Source: Medakamo hakoo
Taxonomy: Eukaryota > Chlorophyta > Trebouxiophyceae > Coccomyxaceae
Assembly: GCA_026636295.1 (NCBI GenBank)
Contig: CP089461.1
Span: forward strand, 434,001 to 498,000
Direction of reading: 5' to 3'
Length of the DNA stretch: 64,000 bases
In this document: one piece after another, positions 1 to 10,711 of the stretch
How positions within the stretch are numbered: the stretch's first letter is position 1
Layout of the letters: each line of letters begins with the position of its first letter
The notes under the pieces: model-generated
Database searches by the model: none
What the model saw: the letters and a program-made list of their open reading frames with translations, nothing else
Told to the model about the DNA's origin: nothing
Program-made: the position numbers and the translations under genes

Positions 1-501
1 TGAAGCGTTGGACGCGGGCGCGAGCTTGTTCAGCTCCGGGTCCGCCGCCTGCGAGCGCCGGTCCCGCACTCCCACCCGCGCCGAGCGTCGCGAAAAACAT
101 AGAGAAGCCCGCGCGGAGGGGTGGGGCGGGCGAGATCAGGACGGCCGCGCTCGCATTCACCCAGCCTGGCAGCGCCGACCAGGTGCGCGACTCGGGCGTG
201 ATGAGGGCGTGGTCGGCCGCGACGACGGACCGGGTGAAGCCGGGGAGGTCTGTGTGGTGTGTGTGTGTATGTGGGCGGCGGGGCGTGAGGGTGGGGGAGG
301 GGGGCCAGGTTGGGAGGGGCGGGGGAGCAAAAAACCGCACCGCCCGCGCGCGCCCGCACCATCAAACGCAAGCCCGGTCGAGCGACCAGGACTCAGTAAG
401 CTCCCATAGTCAACGGACTGTGCAGCTGTCCACAGCCAGCCCAGGGCGAGCGACGGGTGGAGCAGCAGGGCCGCCCAGGCGGCGGCGAGGAGCGGGCGCA
501 T
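1..501 (-). CDS. UGLYAH: (S)-ureidoglycine aminohydrolase, N-terminal part (cut by window edge)
   Basis: Allantoin/purine catabolism enzyme that deaminates ureidoglycine, in the ER in plants. Exon 1 (501 down to about 360) encodes a signal peptide beginning MRPLLAAAWAALLLHPSLAL; exon 2 (249 to 1) continues in phase with DLPGFTRSV, then DHALITPESR and LPGW, which match the plant enzyme closely. The bicupin catalytic body lies beyond the left edge, so metal ligands cannot be checked. The donor at 359 (GTGCGG) gives a 110 bp intron; a second donor a few codons earlier is possible. It diverges from the DGS1-like gene with only 87 bp between start codons. Identity is strong from the N-terminal block; completeness is unknown. 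Confidence 0.85.
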
Positions 502-588
502 TTCTTCGCTCGCCTCGCTTGTTCGCCGCTGTGCCCGCGGGCGGCCGAGCGCCCCCCCCCCCTGCTCCATCCGCTCTCGGCCGAACAA

Positions 589-2721
589 ATGGCCTTTTCA
601 TCATTGGCCTCTTTTCCTCCGCCGCCGCCGCCAATGGCGGACCCACCACCTCCGCCGCCACCACCCGACGGCGGTAGCGCTTTACAACAGCTCACGGCTC
701 ACGCCCGCACCGCGGCAACCAAAGCCGCCGCCACTCTCAAACGCTGCGCCGACACGCACGCCCGCCGCCGCGCGGCGGCCTCGACCCACCCCCTCCCCGT
801 CGCCGGCCTGGGCCGTTCCTCCGCGTCCGACATCGCGTACGCCCTCCGCGATGAAGACGGCGCCCTGGCCGACGCCTGGCTCGATGCGCTCGCGCTGACG
901 CAATTCGCGTTCCTGCGCGCGCTCGCAGACCTGCGGGCGGCCGAGGCCGCGCTGACATACTGGCGCGGCGCGGCGGACGAGGGCGCGGCCTCCACCGCCG
1001 GCCACGCCGGGCGGCTGCTGCTGCGCTCGGGGCCCGCAGCAGCTGGCGCGGCGCTCAAGCGAGCTGCCGTCGCGGCCCGCCACGGCCACAACCCGGTGAC
1101 GGCGCTGCTGGCCGAGGCAGGAGGAGAGGACGGCGGCGCGGCCGCGGCCGTCGAAGCGCGCGTGTTTGGGCTGAAAGCGCTGAGGAGCGCGCGGGCGGCG
1201 ACCGTGGCGGCGGTGTGTGCGGCGGGTGCGGCGCTGGGCCGGGCTGCCCATGAGGGTGAAGGCGCGGTGGGCGAAGCGCTCGGCCGCCTGGTGGCCGCGG
1301 TGGAGGGCGCGCGCGCGCCGGGCGGCGGCGGCGGCGGCCCGGTCGCGGCCGCGGCCGCCCGCCGCCGGGCGGCCGTCCGGGCAGGCCTGGCGAGCCTGTT
1401 GGTGCGGGGCGGCGGCGAGGAGGGTGACGAGGCGCCGCCGCGTCCGCCGCCGCCGCCCCGCTCCTCGTCCCTGGACGCTGCCGTCGCGGCGCTGGGCGCG
1501 GGCGACGCGGCCGCCCTGCTGGAGGCTGCGCGCGCGGCACGTGGACCGCCAGGTGCAGCGCCGCCGTCGTCGTCGTCGTCCGCCGCGTCCGCCCTCGCGG
1601 CCGCTGCGTTTGCTGCCGGCACGGACCCGGCGCCCCTCGCCGGCCCCGACGCTCCACGCCTCCCACCCCGCTTGGCCGCGCCGTCGGCTCTCGCCCAACG
1701 CTGGGTGGGCGCCACGCTCGCGGGCGGCGCCGCCCTGGCCGCGGCCGCCTTCCTCGCACTGCACTCCCCCCTGTGCGGCAGCGGCGACCTGGAGGGCTGG
1801 CTTTCTTCGGGCGCGGCCACGCTCACCGGCGCGGTCTCAGCCCACGTCACGACGCCGCTGGCGGCGCTGGCGAGGGAAGCTTTCACGTCCCTGCAGCCCG
1901 GGCGCGGCGGCGTGACCTCCGACGCCGTCGACGCGGATCGGGCCGCGCTCGCTCGCATGGTGTCCGATTTTGCCGCCGACGCCGCGGCGTCCAGCGGCGG
2001 CGGGGGGGGCCGGGCGCAGCCGCAGCCACAGGCGCCGCCCCCGCCGCCACCACCGTCGTCACCTGCTCCGTCCTCCGCCCTGCCGGGCATGGACGCCGTC
2101 CTGGCCGCCGTCGAAGCCGACGTCCGCTCGCCCCTGCGCGGCCTGGCGTCCGGCCGGCTGGCGCGCGCGCTGCTCATCCAAGTCCAGCAAGTCAAAGCCG
2201 ATTCGGGCGCGGCCATGCTGGAGCTGGACCGGGTGTTGCGGGCGCAAGACCTGACGCTCGCGGCGGCGGCGGCGGCGCCGGCGCTGCTGCTGGTGTGGGC
2301 CGGGGGGCGGGCGGCGTGGCGCCTGGCGGGTCCGGCCCCGCCGCCCGACGCCTCTGCCGTCGCCGCGCCCACCCGCAGGGCCTTTGCCCGGGCGGAAGCG
2401 GCGCTGGCGTCGGGGGCGGGCTGTCCGGCTGGTCGGGCGGCTGGCTTGGACAGAGCAGCGGCAACGGGCGCGGCGGCGGCGGCACTGGCCGACGCTTGGT
2501 CGGCGGTGGATGCGGCGGCCGCGGCGGCGCGGCGGCGCCCGCCTGCGGGTGGTGCCGCCGCTGCAGCCGCCGTCGAGGGCGCGTGGGCCGCGCTGGCGGA
2601 CGATTTGTTGGGCTTGGCGGGCGCGGTGGCAGCGGCAGATGACGAGGATGCGGTGAAAGCGGCGGCGGGGGCGGCGGCGAGGGTGGGGCGGGCGCACCGG
2701 CTGCTGGCGGGTGGGGCGTGA
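589..2721 (+). CDS. DGS1: NCA2/DGS1-family mitochondrial outer-membrane protein
   Basis: Single-exon 710-aa protein. The family signature is near residues 500-570: a stretch with DVRSPLRGL, GRLARALLIQVQ and VLRAQDLTLA, followed by a hydrophobic segment (PALLLVWAGG). This is the conserved core of yeast NCA2 and plant DGS1. Those proteins sit in the mitochondrial outer membrane and affect ATP synthase subunit expression (yeast) or lipid/galactolipid homeostasis (plants). Another hydrophobic segment lies near residue 385 (AGGAALAAAAFLAL). The rest is very Ala/Gly/Pro-rich with homopolymeric linkers, in keeping with the base composition. The ATG at 589 is chosen because it is the first after the divergent promoter; an in-frame Met 15 codons later is also possible. 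Confidence 0.85.
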   Translation: MAFSSLASFPPPPPPMADPPPPPPPPDGGSALQQLTAHARTAATKAAATLKRCADTHARRRAAASTHPLPVAGLGRSSASDIAYALRDEDGALADAWLDALALTQFAFLRALADLRAAEAALTYWRGAADEGAASTAGHAGRLLLRSGPAAAGAALKRAAVAARHGHNPVTALLAEAGGEDGGAAAAVEARVFGLKALRSARAATVAAVCAAGAALGRAAHEGEGAVGEALGRLVAAVEGARAPGGGGGGPVAAAAARRRAAVRAGLASLLVRGGGEEGDEAPPRPPPPPRSSSLDAAVAALGAGDAAALLEAARAARGPPGAAPPSSSSSAASALAAAAFAAGTDPAPLAGPDAPRLPPRLAAPSALAQRWVGATLAGGAALAAAAFLALHSPLCGSGDLEGWLSSGAATLTGAVSAHVTTPLAALAREAFTSLQPGRGGVTSDAVDADRAALARMVSDFAADAAASSGGGGGRAQPQPQAPPPPPPPSSPAPSSALPGMDAVLAAVEADVRSPLRGLASGRLARALLIQVQQVKADSGAAMLELDRVLRAQDLTLAAAAAAPALLLVWAGGRAAWRLAGPAPPPDASAVAAPTRRAFARAEAALASGAGCPAGRAAGLDRAAATGAAAAALADAWSAVDAAAAAARRRPPAGGAAAAAAVEGAWAALADDLLGLAGAVAAADDEDAVKAAAGAAARVGRAHRLLAGGA

Positions 2722-2817
2722 CACCTGGAGAGGGTGGGGCGTGTGTGGACGGAAGGATTGGTGGGGGGAGATGGGCTCCCCATCCCCTCCGCCGTCTACA
2801 AGCGCACGCCCTCTCTG

Positions 2818-2844
<27 letters not shown>
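2818..2844. repeat. (CT)n microsatellite
   Basis: Uninterrupted CT dinucleotides running into a short AC tract, in the 141 bp spacer between the convergent stops of the DGS1-like and NC2-beta genes. Confidence 0.9.
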
Positions 2845-2853
<9 letters not shown>

Positions 2854-2862
2854 GACACATCA

Positions 2863-2876
2863 TCACCCACCACCGC

Positions 2877-2929
<53 letters not shown>

Positions 2930-3682
2930 CGCTCCCGCGCCTCGGCCAGCATGCGCTGCTGCAACGCAATCGCGTCCGCCTCGGACATGCCTGCGGGACC
3001 GTGCCCGCCCCTGCCGCCCTTGCGCGCTTCCCGGTCGGCGGCGGCGGCGGCGGACGCGGCGTCAGCGGCGGCGGAGGTGGAGGACACGAACGCGTCAAAG
3101 CCCAGGGATGAGAGGGCGGACAGGACGTGGTCGGGCTGTGTGGGCGGGGGTGTGTGGGTTGTGATGGGATGGAGGCATGTGAGAAAAAAGAAACACGCAG
3201 GGGCCGGGGTGTGGGTGTGTGGGCGGGCCGCCCGCCACGCCGCCTCCCCACCCAAAAGCTCCTTACCGCAATCGTGTTTTTGCCGGCTTTTCCCGCAGCT
3301 TCCGCTGCTTCGCCCGCCAGCAGGCGCACGAATTCCGTGGCGCACGCCGCGGCGGCGGCCACGCCGTCCTGGGACAGGCGGAGAGGAGTGGCGGTTGGAG
3401 CGGCGGGGGCCGCGTCACCGGCAGCCGCCGGTGGAGCAGCCGCCCGGGCCAGGATGTCCTTGGCCAGCTTGGCGATGGTGGCTGTGGGTTGGTGGGTGGG
3501 GTGGTGGGCGAACGGTGCGTGGAACGGGCGGGGGTGGAGGGCAGGTTGAAGGGGGGGGGGGGTGATGGGGGGAACGCCGATGGCGGGTGGATGGAGAGAG
3601 GAAGGCGACGCCCGCACACCCGCGCGCCCTCTCCCACGCTCTTCCTCAACGCACCCTTGGGCAGACCGGCGTCGTCGTCCAT
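2863..3682 (-). CDS. DR1: NC2-beta (Dr1) transcription repressor, histone-fold protein
   Basis: NC2-beta pairs with NC2-alpha through a histone fold and binds TBP on promoters, blocking TFIIA/TFIIB. Three exons: 3682-3655, 3481-3267, 3135-2863. Joined, the N-terminus reads MDDDAGLPKATIAKLAKDIL, very close to animal and plant Dr1. The fold continues through LRLSQDG, ATEFVRLLAGEA and GKNTI, then HVLSALSSLGFDAFV. The tail has MSEADAIALQQRMLAEARER, the conserved EEA-QQRM-AEAR block of Dr1. Unusual: an insertion of about 20 residues, rich in Ala and Pro, within the histone fold before LRLSQDG, and a C-terminal poly-Ala run encoded by a CCG-type repeat. Good phase agreement at both introns. Confidence 0.88.
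2878..2930. repeat. CCG trinucleotide tract coding poly-Ala
   Basis: About 17 near-perfect CCG-type triplets that lie inside the last exon of the NC2-beta gene and read as poly-Ala on the minus strand. Confidence 0.9.
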
Positions 3683-3746
3683 TCGGAGAGTGTGGGTGTG
3701 CTGGTGCGCACGCAAAGAAAGAAGGCGAGGGAAAAAAAAACTCTGG

Positions 3747-3780
3747 CGCTCGCTCGCTCGCTCCCTCGCTCGCTCGCTCC
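3747..3780. repeat. (CTCG)n tetranucleotide repeat
   Basis: Slightly interrupted CTCG units in the 244 bp divergent spacer between NC2-beta and the GT14 gene, probably within a promoter or 5' UTR. Confidence 0.85.
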
Positions 3781-3926
3781 ACACAACCCTCGACCGACCG
3801 CACGGGTCCCTCTCCGTGGCTCCACCACGCTCTGTGCAGCGTGTGCGAGCGCGTGCGGCCGACGGTCCCTTCTCTCTCCCGCTGGGAGCACGCAGAGTTG
3901 AACCCCACCCTTAGCGAGGGACAAGA

Positions 3927-5639
3927 ATGTCGACGCCCCCCACCTCCTCCGCCTCCTCGTCCTCGCTCGCGCGAATTGCGGCCCGCGCCCGCGCCCGCCT
4001 TTCCTCGCCCGACGCGACGGCCCTCCTCCTCCTGGCCACGGCCGCGCTCATCATTGGGTTTGGTGCCAGCGTCAAGCATGTGGCCAGTGGGAGCGGGCAT
4101 GACGCGACATCGCTGACCGCGCTGGCGGACGCGGCGGCAGCGGTCGCGAAAACGGCGCACCCGACCCCGACCTTGGCCGGTGGTCATGGTGCCCACGCGC
4201 CGCCCGGCCCGGAAGAGGCGTGCGCCGACGCCTTGGCCATCCCCAAAGTCGCGCTCATGTTCCTGACCCGGGCAGGGCTGTACCACGAGGTGAGTGTGTG
4301 GGGCGGGGGGCGGGGCGCGGGGGTCGTCGTCCCGCGTTTTTCCACCCTGCCCCCTCTCTCCCTCTCGTCTCCCGCCCTCAAGCGCCCACCACCCCACCTG
4401 CACGCCTGACAGTCCGCCTGGGCCGCCTGGTTCCGCACGGCCGAGGGCCTCATCCCGCACCCCGCGCTGTGGTCCACCAACGACAGCGCGGCCATCGGCG
4501 CGGATGGCGGAGCGGTGCGCCCAGATACCGCGTGCGCCGCGCCCTCTGTCGCGCGCCTGGACCGAGCGTGCGGCCCGGCCGCGGCGGCACGCGCCCGCGC
4601 CGGCCCGGGCGGCCCGCTCTCCGCCCAGGCCCTCTTCTCCGTGTACGTCCACGCCGCCCCGGATTATGAGGGCTTCAAACCAGGGTCCATTTTCGCCGGG
4701 ACGCTGATTGGCACGCGCATCGCGGCGTCGTGGGGCGGCCACGACCTCGTCGACGTCACGCGCGCGCTGCTGAAGGCCGCCCTGGCCGACGCCCGCAACG
4801 CCCGCTTCGCCCTGCTGTCCGAGTCGGGCGTCCCCATCTACCCCGCCCCCGTCGTCTGGGCGGCGCTGACCCAGAACCCGCTGTCCCGCATCAACGCGTG
4901 CGTCAACCCCTGGAACGATGAGCAGCGGTGGCACCCCGACTTTGGCGCGGGCGGGCCGGGCGTGAAGGCGGACGGGACGGGGGCCGCGCCCCTGGCGCCG
5001 CCGCTCCCCAAATCCGCGTGGCGCAAGTCCTCTCAGTGGTCCGTCCTCACCCGGGCGCACGCGGAGCTGGTCGTGGCCGACACCGCCGTCGACTCGCTCT
5101 TCCGCGCCATCTGCCGGTCCCGCGATTGGGACGACGCGCTCGGCCGCCGGTACGACTGTTACTCCGACGAGCACTACATCCCCACCCTCCTCGCCACGGT
5201 CGGCGCCGACAACGAGACCGACTGCCTGGGCTTTTACATCAACGTCGACTGGTCAAAGGGCGGCGCGCACCCGCGGACGTATGGAGTCGACGACGTGCGC
5301 CCGCGCCTGTTCGGCGCGCTGCGCGAGGCGTGGGGCGACTGCGACCCGGGCGCCGCCATCGCGCTGGGCCGGTCCGTGTTTGGCCCGCCGGCCACGCTGC
5401 TGGGTCCGAGAGGTGCGGGCGACGGCTGCTCCGCCGCGCCCGCTGGCTGGTCGCTGCGCATGCTGCCCAAAGCGTGCCCGCTCTTTGCCCGCAAATTCCC
5501 GGCGGAGACGGCGGGCACGATGGCGGCCGCGTTGACGGACTGTGGGTCGGGCGTCGTGCCGGGTGAGAGCGGGTGTGTGGTCGGCGGTTGGAAAAAGTGG
5601 GAGGCGGCGCACGGGCCGAAGCAGCGGGTCGGCGGATGA
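3927..5639 (+). CDS. GT14-family (core-2/I-branching, plant DUF266) glycosyltransferase
   Basis: Two exons (3927-4289, 4413-5639), phase 0, 529 aa. It has a short cytosolic N-terminus and one membrane anchor (about residues 30-47, ATALLLLATAALIIGFGA), so a Golgi type II topology is expected. The catalytic region carries the family landmarks: FSVYVHAAPDY, FALLSESGVPIYP (family: SESCIPL), a hydrophobic/aromatic block with WRKSSQWSVLTRAHAELV (family: W-KGSQW--L-R), then CYSDEHYIPTLLA (family: DEHY-PT). The order and spacing match plant DUF266 proteins and animal core-2 GlcNAc transferases. The sugar donor and acceptor cannot be predicted. The family's usual Cys in SESC is Gly here. Confidence 0.85.
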
Positions 5640-5789
5640 GGCAGGGTGGGGAGAGGGGAAGTAGAAAAAAAAAACTGTGGGAGGAGGTCAACACACACAC
5701 ACACACACAGAGTCCTCTCCCCCCACGCCCCCTGGCCCTGCTCTACGACGCCCGTGCACACCCACTTCCAACAGCAGAAAAGGGGCCGG

Positions 5790-7109
5790 TCACAGCCCGT
5801 GCACGGCCTTCACCTCCGCCAGGACTGCGCGCACCTTGTCGTCCGGCTCGTCGCGCAGCCGGGCTTTGGCTGCGGCCACGTCGCTGGGCACCGCCGGCCC
5901 CAGGCCGAGCAGCGCGCGCAGCGTGTCATTGACGGACGCGGACAGGGCGGCGGTGTTGTAGCCGCCCTCCAGCAAGAACACGACGGGCAGCGGCGGCGCG
6001 GCCGGCGGCGCGAGCGCGGCCGCGAGCGCGGCAACGCGGCCAGACAGCGCGTGGTACGTCGCTTCCGTCGCTTGGAAGCCCGTCTGCAGCGTGTCGGCCC
6101 AGTGTCCGTCGTAGCCGGCCGAGACGATGAGGAGGTCCGGCCGAAAACGGAGGGCGGCGGGGGCGACGACCTCGTCAAAGGACGCCAGGAGGGACGCCTC
6201 GCCCGACTCGGCGGGCAGGGGGACGTTGATGGTCGTGCCCGCGCCGCCCGCCTCCCCGCCGGCGTCGCGTACTTTGCCCGTCCCAGGAAACGCTCCGCCA
6301 CGGTGCGAACTGATGAACAGGACGGTGGGGTCGTCACGGAACGCGTCCTCCGTGCCGTTGCCGTGGTGCACGTCAAAGTCGTAAATGAGGACGCGGGTCA
6401 CGGACGCCGGGTGCGCGGCCTGGGCGTGGCGCGCCGCTATGGCGGCGGTGGACAGCAGGCAGAAGCCGCAGGGCCCCGCCGGCCCGGCGTGGTGGCCTGG
6501 AGGGCGCGTGATGCCAAACCCGACCAGTGGCGCTGACGTCGACGAGGAGGAGGAGCCGGGCAGGGGCGGGCCGGCCGTCGCGGCGGCGGCGCGGGCGGCA
6601 ACGACGGCGTCGACCAACCCGCACGCGGCCGCGACCGCGCCTTTGGCGGCGTCGAACGAGGCAGGCCCGGCGTACGTGTCGGCGTCGAGCTTGATCGTGT
6701 CGCCCGTCCCGCCCGGCAGCGCTGACAGGCGGGCGCGGAGGGCGGCGATGTATGAGGGGGAGTGGACGCCGCGCCCAGCCAGGTCGAGGGTTTCGCCGTC
6801 GTCGCCCTCCTCCAGCCAGCTCACCACGCCGGGCAGGGCTTCGGGCGTTAAGCCAGCGGCCTCCAGGCCTTGCAAGATGGCTTCTGCCCGGGCAGCACAC
6901 TCCGGGTGGCCCGGCCGGTCGTGGCGGGGCGCGCCCGCGTCCGCGATGAGGAGGCGGTGGGAGGGTTGGGACGGCAGCGTGTCGAGGGTCAGGCGAGGGG
7001 GGACGGCGCGCACGGCTGTCGCCCGATTGGCGGCCTGCTTCAGTGTCTGACCTGTGTGGACGCTGCCGCCTCTCACCGTCGGCGCGCGTATGAGGAGGGA
7101 GGCCACCAT
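5790..7109 (-). CDS. Histone deacetylase, HDA14/class II-like
   Basis: Single-exon 439-aa zinc deacetylase. Catalytic signatures are intact: [11 protein letters not shown] (active-site His pair), [11 protein letters not shown] (Asp/His zinc region), [12 protein letters not shown] (second zinc Asp) and FLLEGGYN. The N-terminal [11 protein letters not shown] block is typical of class II-like enzymes. About 50 residues precede the catalytic domain, which could be a plastid or mitochondrial leader as in Arabidopsis HDA14; this is inference. The start at 7109 has a good context (CACCATGG); an upstream in-frame Met at 7205 is less likely because it would run into the divergent promoter shared with Obg. 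Substrate (histone, tubulin, organellar protein) is unknown. Confidence 0.9.
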   Translation of the reverse strand: MVASLLIRAPTVRGGSVHTGQTLKQAANRATAVRAVPPRLTLDTLPSQPSHRLLIADAGAPRHDRPGHPECAARAEAILQGLEAAGLTPEALPGVVSWLEEGDDGETLDLAGRGVHSPSYIAALRARLSALPGGTGDTIKLDADTYAGPASFDAAKGAVAAACGLVDAVVAARAAAATAGPPLPGSSSSSTSAPLVGFGITRPPGHHAGPAGPCGFCLLSTAAIAARHAQAAHPASVTRVLIYDFDVHHGNGTEDAFRDDPTVLFISSHRGGAFPGTGKVRDAGGEAGGAGTTINVPLPAESGEASLLASFDEVVAPAALRFRPDLLIVSAGYDGHWADTLQTGFQATEATYHALSGRVAALAAALAPPAAPPLPVVFLLEGGYNTAALSASVNDTLRALLGLGPAVPSDVAAAKARLRDEPDDKVRAVLAEVKAVHGL

Positions 7110-7292
7110 GGTGACGGGCGTGTGTTTTTTTTCCGACGCGCGAGTGAGCGACGCAGCCAAACGCATGCGTGCTAGCCACTCCTTGGTTTTCGGCGTGCAC
7201 AACACGCCTGCGGGGCACCTTCCGACACATCAGCCTACCTTGCCTGGCGTGCCCTCGTCTCAGCTTACTGGCCCTGCAAGCGCACGCCACTG

Positions 7293-9011
7293 ATGTGGGC
7301 CGCCACCCCACCCGCCGCACACACGCAAGCGCGCGCCCGGCCGCCGCCGCGCATTGCTTCGGTCGCCACCTCCGCCGCCGCCACGCACGCGTCCGCCGCA
7401 CGCGGCCGAGGCGGTGACAGGACGGGTACACCTAACTCTAAGCGTGCCCCCATCGCTCGCCGTCCCGGACAGGGAGGCGGGCCCGGCGGTGGCGGAGGCA
7501 CACCCAAACCAGCACGGCCGGCGGCGCCACCTACCAGGCAGCCCGGCACTGCAGCTGGCTCCGCGTCCAAGGCGGCGGCCGCTGCCAAGCCGGCGAAGCC
7601 GGCGGCGCCTCCGCCCGCCACCAAGGCCGCGCCAAAGCCAGCGCCGACCCCCGCAACGCCGGACCCGCGCAAAGAAGCGCACAAGCTCTTTGACGAAGTG
7701 GTCCTGCGGGTGCGGGCCGGGCGCGGCGGGCGTGGCGAGGTCGCCAAACCGGGCGCGGGGCGGGTCGTCAAAAACTTCAAGTACGCGCCCGGCGGCCGGC
7801 GCGGCGGGCGTGAAGTCTTCCTACCCGCGGCGCCGCCCGCGGACGGCGGGCCGGGCGGGGACGTGGTCGTGCGCGCCGACGCGGGCCTGTCCTCCCTGCT
7901 CCACCTCCACGGCGGCCCCGCAGAACGCGCCGCGTCCGACGGGCCCGCCGGCAACCCCGCCCGCGGCACGGCCGGGCCACGGCGCACGGCCTCCGCGTCC
8001 GGCCTGGCGGCGCGGGCGGCGCCGCCCGGGTCCCCCCTCATCCTGGACGTGCCGGTGGGGACGGTCGTCCGCAGGGGGCCGGGCGGACCCGTCATCGGCG
8101 AGGTCCTGCGCCACGGCGCGACGGTGCTCGTCGCGAGGGGTGGCGCTGGTGGGCCCGGCGTCGTGGGCGGCGCCGGCGCCGGCGGCGGCGGCGGCGCCCG
8201 CGCCCGGCGGCGGCGGGGCGGGGGCGGTCGCTACGTGTTTGACGAGCCGGGCGACGGCGACGCGTGCGCCGACGTCCCGGACCTGGGCGGCGACCCGTCC
8301 GGCGCGCCGGGCGAGGCGCTGACGGTCCACCTCCTGCTGCGCGTCGTCGCGGACGTCGGCCTCGTGGGCGCGCCCAACGCCGGCAAGTCCTCGCTGCTGG
8401 GCGCGCTGACGGCCGCGCGCCCGGAAGTCGGCGCGCACCCCTTCACCACGCTCATGCCCAACCTGGGCGTCCTGGCCGCGTCCGTGGCGGCCGGCGGCGA
8501 CGCCGACGCTGAGGCTGACCGGTCGCTGGGCCTGGGCCCGCAGGGTGGGCCCGCCGGCCCGCCGCCCGTCCTGGCCGACCTGCCGGGCCTGCTGCCCGGC
8601 GCGCACGCGGGCCGCGGCCTCGGCCGCGCATTCCTGCGCCACGCCCGCCGCGCCGCCGCGCTGCTCCACGTCGTCGACGCGGCCGGCGTCGATCCTGTGG
8701 GCGATTACACCGCGATCAGGCGGGAAATCGTGCTGTACAACCCGGACTACGCGGGCCGGCCGCACGTCGTCGCCCTGAACAAGACGGACCTGCTGGATGG
8801 CGCGAGCGGGGGCGGGGGCGGGGCGCGCACCGTGGACGACGTCGTCTCGGCCTTCAGGGCCGCGCTGGCGGGCGCGGAACACCCGCCGCTGGCCATTGTG
8901 CCGACGTCGGCAGCCGCGGGCGTGGGGCTGACGGAGCTGGCAGGCGCGGTGGAGGAGGCGTTGAAGGCGGCCAAGGAGGCGGAGGGGCTGGACTGGAAGA
9001 GGAGGGCGTGA
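7293..9011 (+). CDS. OBGC: Obg GTPase, chloroplast type
   Basis: Single-exon 572-aa Obg/CgtA GTPase, which acts in large ribosomal subunit assembly and, in plant plastids, membrane biogenesis. About 130 residues of basic, Ala/Pro/Arg-rich leader precede the Gly-rich Obg domain (VLRVRAGRGGRGEVA, GGPGGDVVVRAD). G-domain motifs follow in order: G1 GAPNAGKSS, G2 region HPFTTLMPNLG, G3 DLPGLL, G4 NKTD and G5 TSAAAG. The Obg domain carries extra Gly/Arg-rich insertions. Plastid targeting is inferred from the leader. It shares a 183 bp divergent spacer with the deacetylase gene. Confidence 0.92.
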   Translation: MWAATPPAAHTQARARPPPRIASVATSAAATHASAARGRGGDRTGTPNSKRAPIARRPGQGGGPGGGGGTPKPARPAAPPTRQPGTAAGSASKAAAAAKPAKPAAPPPATKAAPKPAPTPATPDPRKEAHKLFDEVVLRVRAGRGGRGEVAKPGAGRVVKNFKYAPGGRRGGREVFLPAAPPADGGPGGDVVVRADAGLSSLLHLHGGPAERAASDGPAGNPARGTAGPRRTASASGLAARAAPPGSPLILDVPVGTVVRRGPGGPVIGEVLRHGATVLVARGGAGGPGVVGGAGAGGGGGARARRRRGGGGRYVFDEPGDGDACADVPDLGGDPSGAPGEALTVHLLLRVVADVGLVGAPNAGKSSLLGALTAARPEVGAHPFTTLMPNLGVLAASVAAGGDADAEADRSLGLGPQGGPAGPPPVLADLPGLLPGAHAGRGLGRAFLRHARRAAALLHVVDAAGVDPVGDYTAIRREIVLYNPDYAGRPHVVALNKTDLLDGASGGGGGARTVDDVVSAFRAALAGAEHPPLAIVPTSAAAGVGLTELAGAVEEALKAAKEAEGLDWKRRA

Positions 9012-9100
9012 GTGGGGCAGTGCATTGTCTGGAAACACCGCCCCCGGCCGGCACTCCATTTTTTTTGCCACCCCGCCTCAAAACAACACAACGCGAGAAC

Positions 9101-10487
9101 ATGCGCGCCAGACTGGCTGCCGCCGCCGTCGCCGCCCTGGCCCTGGTGGCCCTGCTTGCTGCCACGCCTGCGGCGGCCTACACGCGGCCCGAAGTCGTGG
9201 ACGTGCTGCTCAAGGCGAAGGCTGGTGAGGGGTTTTTGGCTCCAGCCCACCGCCGCCCGCCCTCTCTCCAGCGCGCACGTGCGCGCGCGCGCTGCTGCCT
9301 CTTTCGCCTCACCCTAACTTCCTCTCCCAACAGAGCTTTCCAAGCGCGGCCCGCACTGGACGGAGTCCATGGCCAACTGGATCTGCGACCCGGCCGCGGA
9401 GAAGGGCGGGCCGGGCTGTGACCCGTGCGCGCCGGGGTCGGACGAGTTCTGGTCTGTGTGGGATCACATCGCCTGCCGCGGGCCGAATTCTTATTTGGAC
9501 GACCAGCCGGGCGGCGGCGGCGACGGTCAAGTCACCAACATTCACTTCACGATGGGCAAGGGAATTGAAGGCCCTGACGTGACGCGCGTCGTCGAACTGT
9601 TTTGCCCGCTCGGCCGGGCCACGCACGAAATCGATATCACTTCATCGCAAAATAACCCCGACCCATCCAAACATTTGTCCGGGCCGTTGCCGCCGCAAAT
9701 CGCAGACTGCTTCCCAGAGCTGCACCAGTTCGAATGGTCGTACAACTCCTTGGATGGAGAGGTGAGGTACCCTGTGCCGTCGCGGCTGCGGGCCAGGCCG
9801 TAACACCGCCACGACCACCACCGCGGTGGCGGACGCGTGCTCTCCTCGCTTGCTCTCCTCACGCCTCGCGCACTCCCCACGCCCACAATCCCCCACACAC
9901 ACCAGCTCCCCACCTGGCCGACCCGCATGATCAACCTGTCCTACTTCAAGATGCGGGCCAACAACTTCACCGGCCCCATCCCGCCGGAATTCGGGTCCAT
10001 GCCGCAGCTGTTCCGCCTCGACCTGGGGAAAAACAGGCTGGCGACCCCGGGCCCGGCCGCCGTGCCGCTGACGTTCCGGGACCACCCCACGCTCGGCATC
10101 TTCCAGATCGATGGCAACGCCGCCCTGACGGGTCACGTCCTCGGCCTGGCCGGCGCGGAGCTCCAGGTCGCCATGCTGTCGCCCAACGCCGGCCTGTGCG
10201 GGCCCATTCCGTCGTCCGTGCGCTGGGCGGTCGGCTTCAACACGACGGGGACGGCGCTGGGCAGGCCGTGCCCGGGCGGGTACGGCGACGGCGGCAACCC
10301 TAGCACCCCGGAGCGCGCGCCTGCCGCGGCCGGCGGGCCGGCGGCCGCGCCTGAAGGCGCGCCTGCCCAGCCGCGCCGGGCGGTCGAGCCCGCGCCCGCG
10401 CCCGCCGTCGCTCCCGCCGCGCCTGCTGCCGCGCCTGAGGTGGCGGCCGCGGGCGGGCCGCGGGATGCGCGCGGCGGCGACCTGTGA
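9101..10487 (+). CDS. Secreted leucine-rich-repeat protein
   Basis: Three exons (9101-9224, 9334-9761, 9906-10487), 377 aa, phases agree. A clear signal peptide (MRARLAAAAVAALALVALLA, cleaved near AAAYT) is followed by a Cys-containing region (WICDPAAEKGGPGCDPC, WDHIACRG) like a plant LRR N-terminal cap. LRR-type segments include LSGPLPPQIADCFPELHQFE, MINLSYFKMRANNFTGPIPP and LFRLDLGKNRLATPG. The C-terminal 65 residues are Ala/Pro-rich without a second membrane segment. Plant-type LRRs are ligand- or wall-binding, but no kinase or anchor is visible, so it is probably an extracellular or cell-wall protein. Specific function unknown. Confidence 0.8.
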
Positions 10488-10711
10488 AAAGAGAGAGAGA
10501 GGGCTTGGCGCACGCAGGGGACTTGTGAGAGCGTGGGAGAGGTGAGAGAGCGCCGTGACGGAGGATGGCTTGCTGGATGGATGGAGAGACGTCGGGGTCG
10601 GGGTTGCAAACCAAAGACCGCGGCGAGGGGGCCGTCTCAGGAAAAGAAAAAAACGCCGCGCGGCCCACACACGCCCGCCCCTTTTCTGCACTCCCTCTCC
10701 TCCTAGTCTCA

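Noticed and set aside
699-2783. 694-codon minus-strand frame opposite DGS1
   Set aside because: Low-complexity Ala/Ser/Pro text typical of antisense GC-rich reading; the NCA2 signature is on the plus strand.
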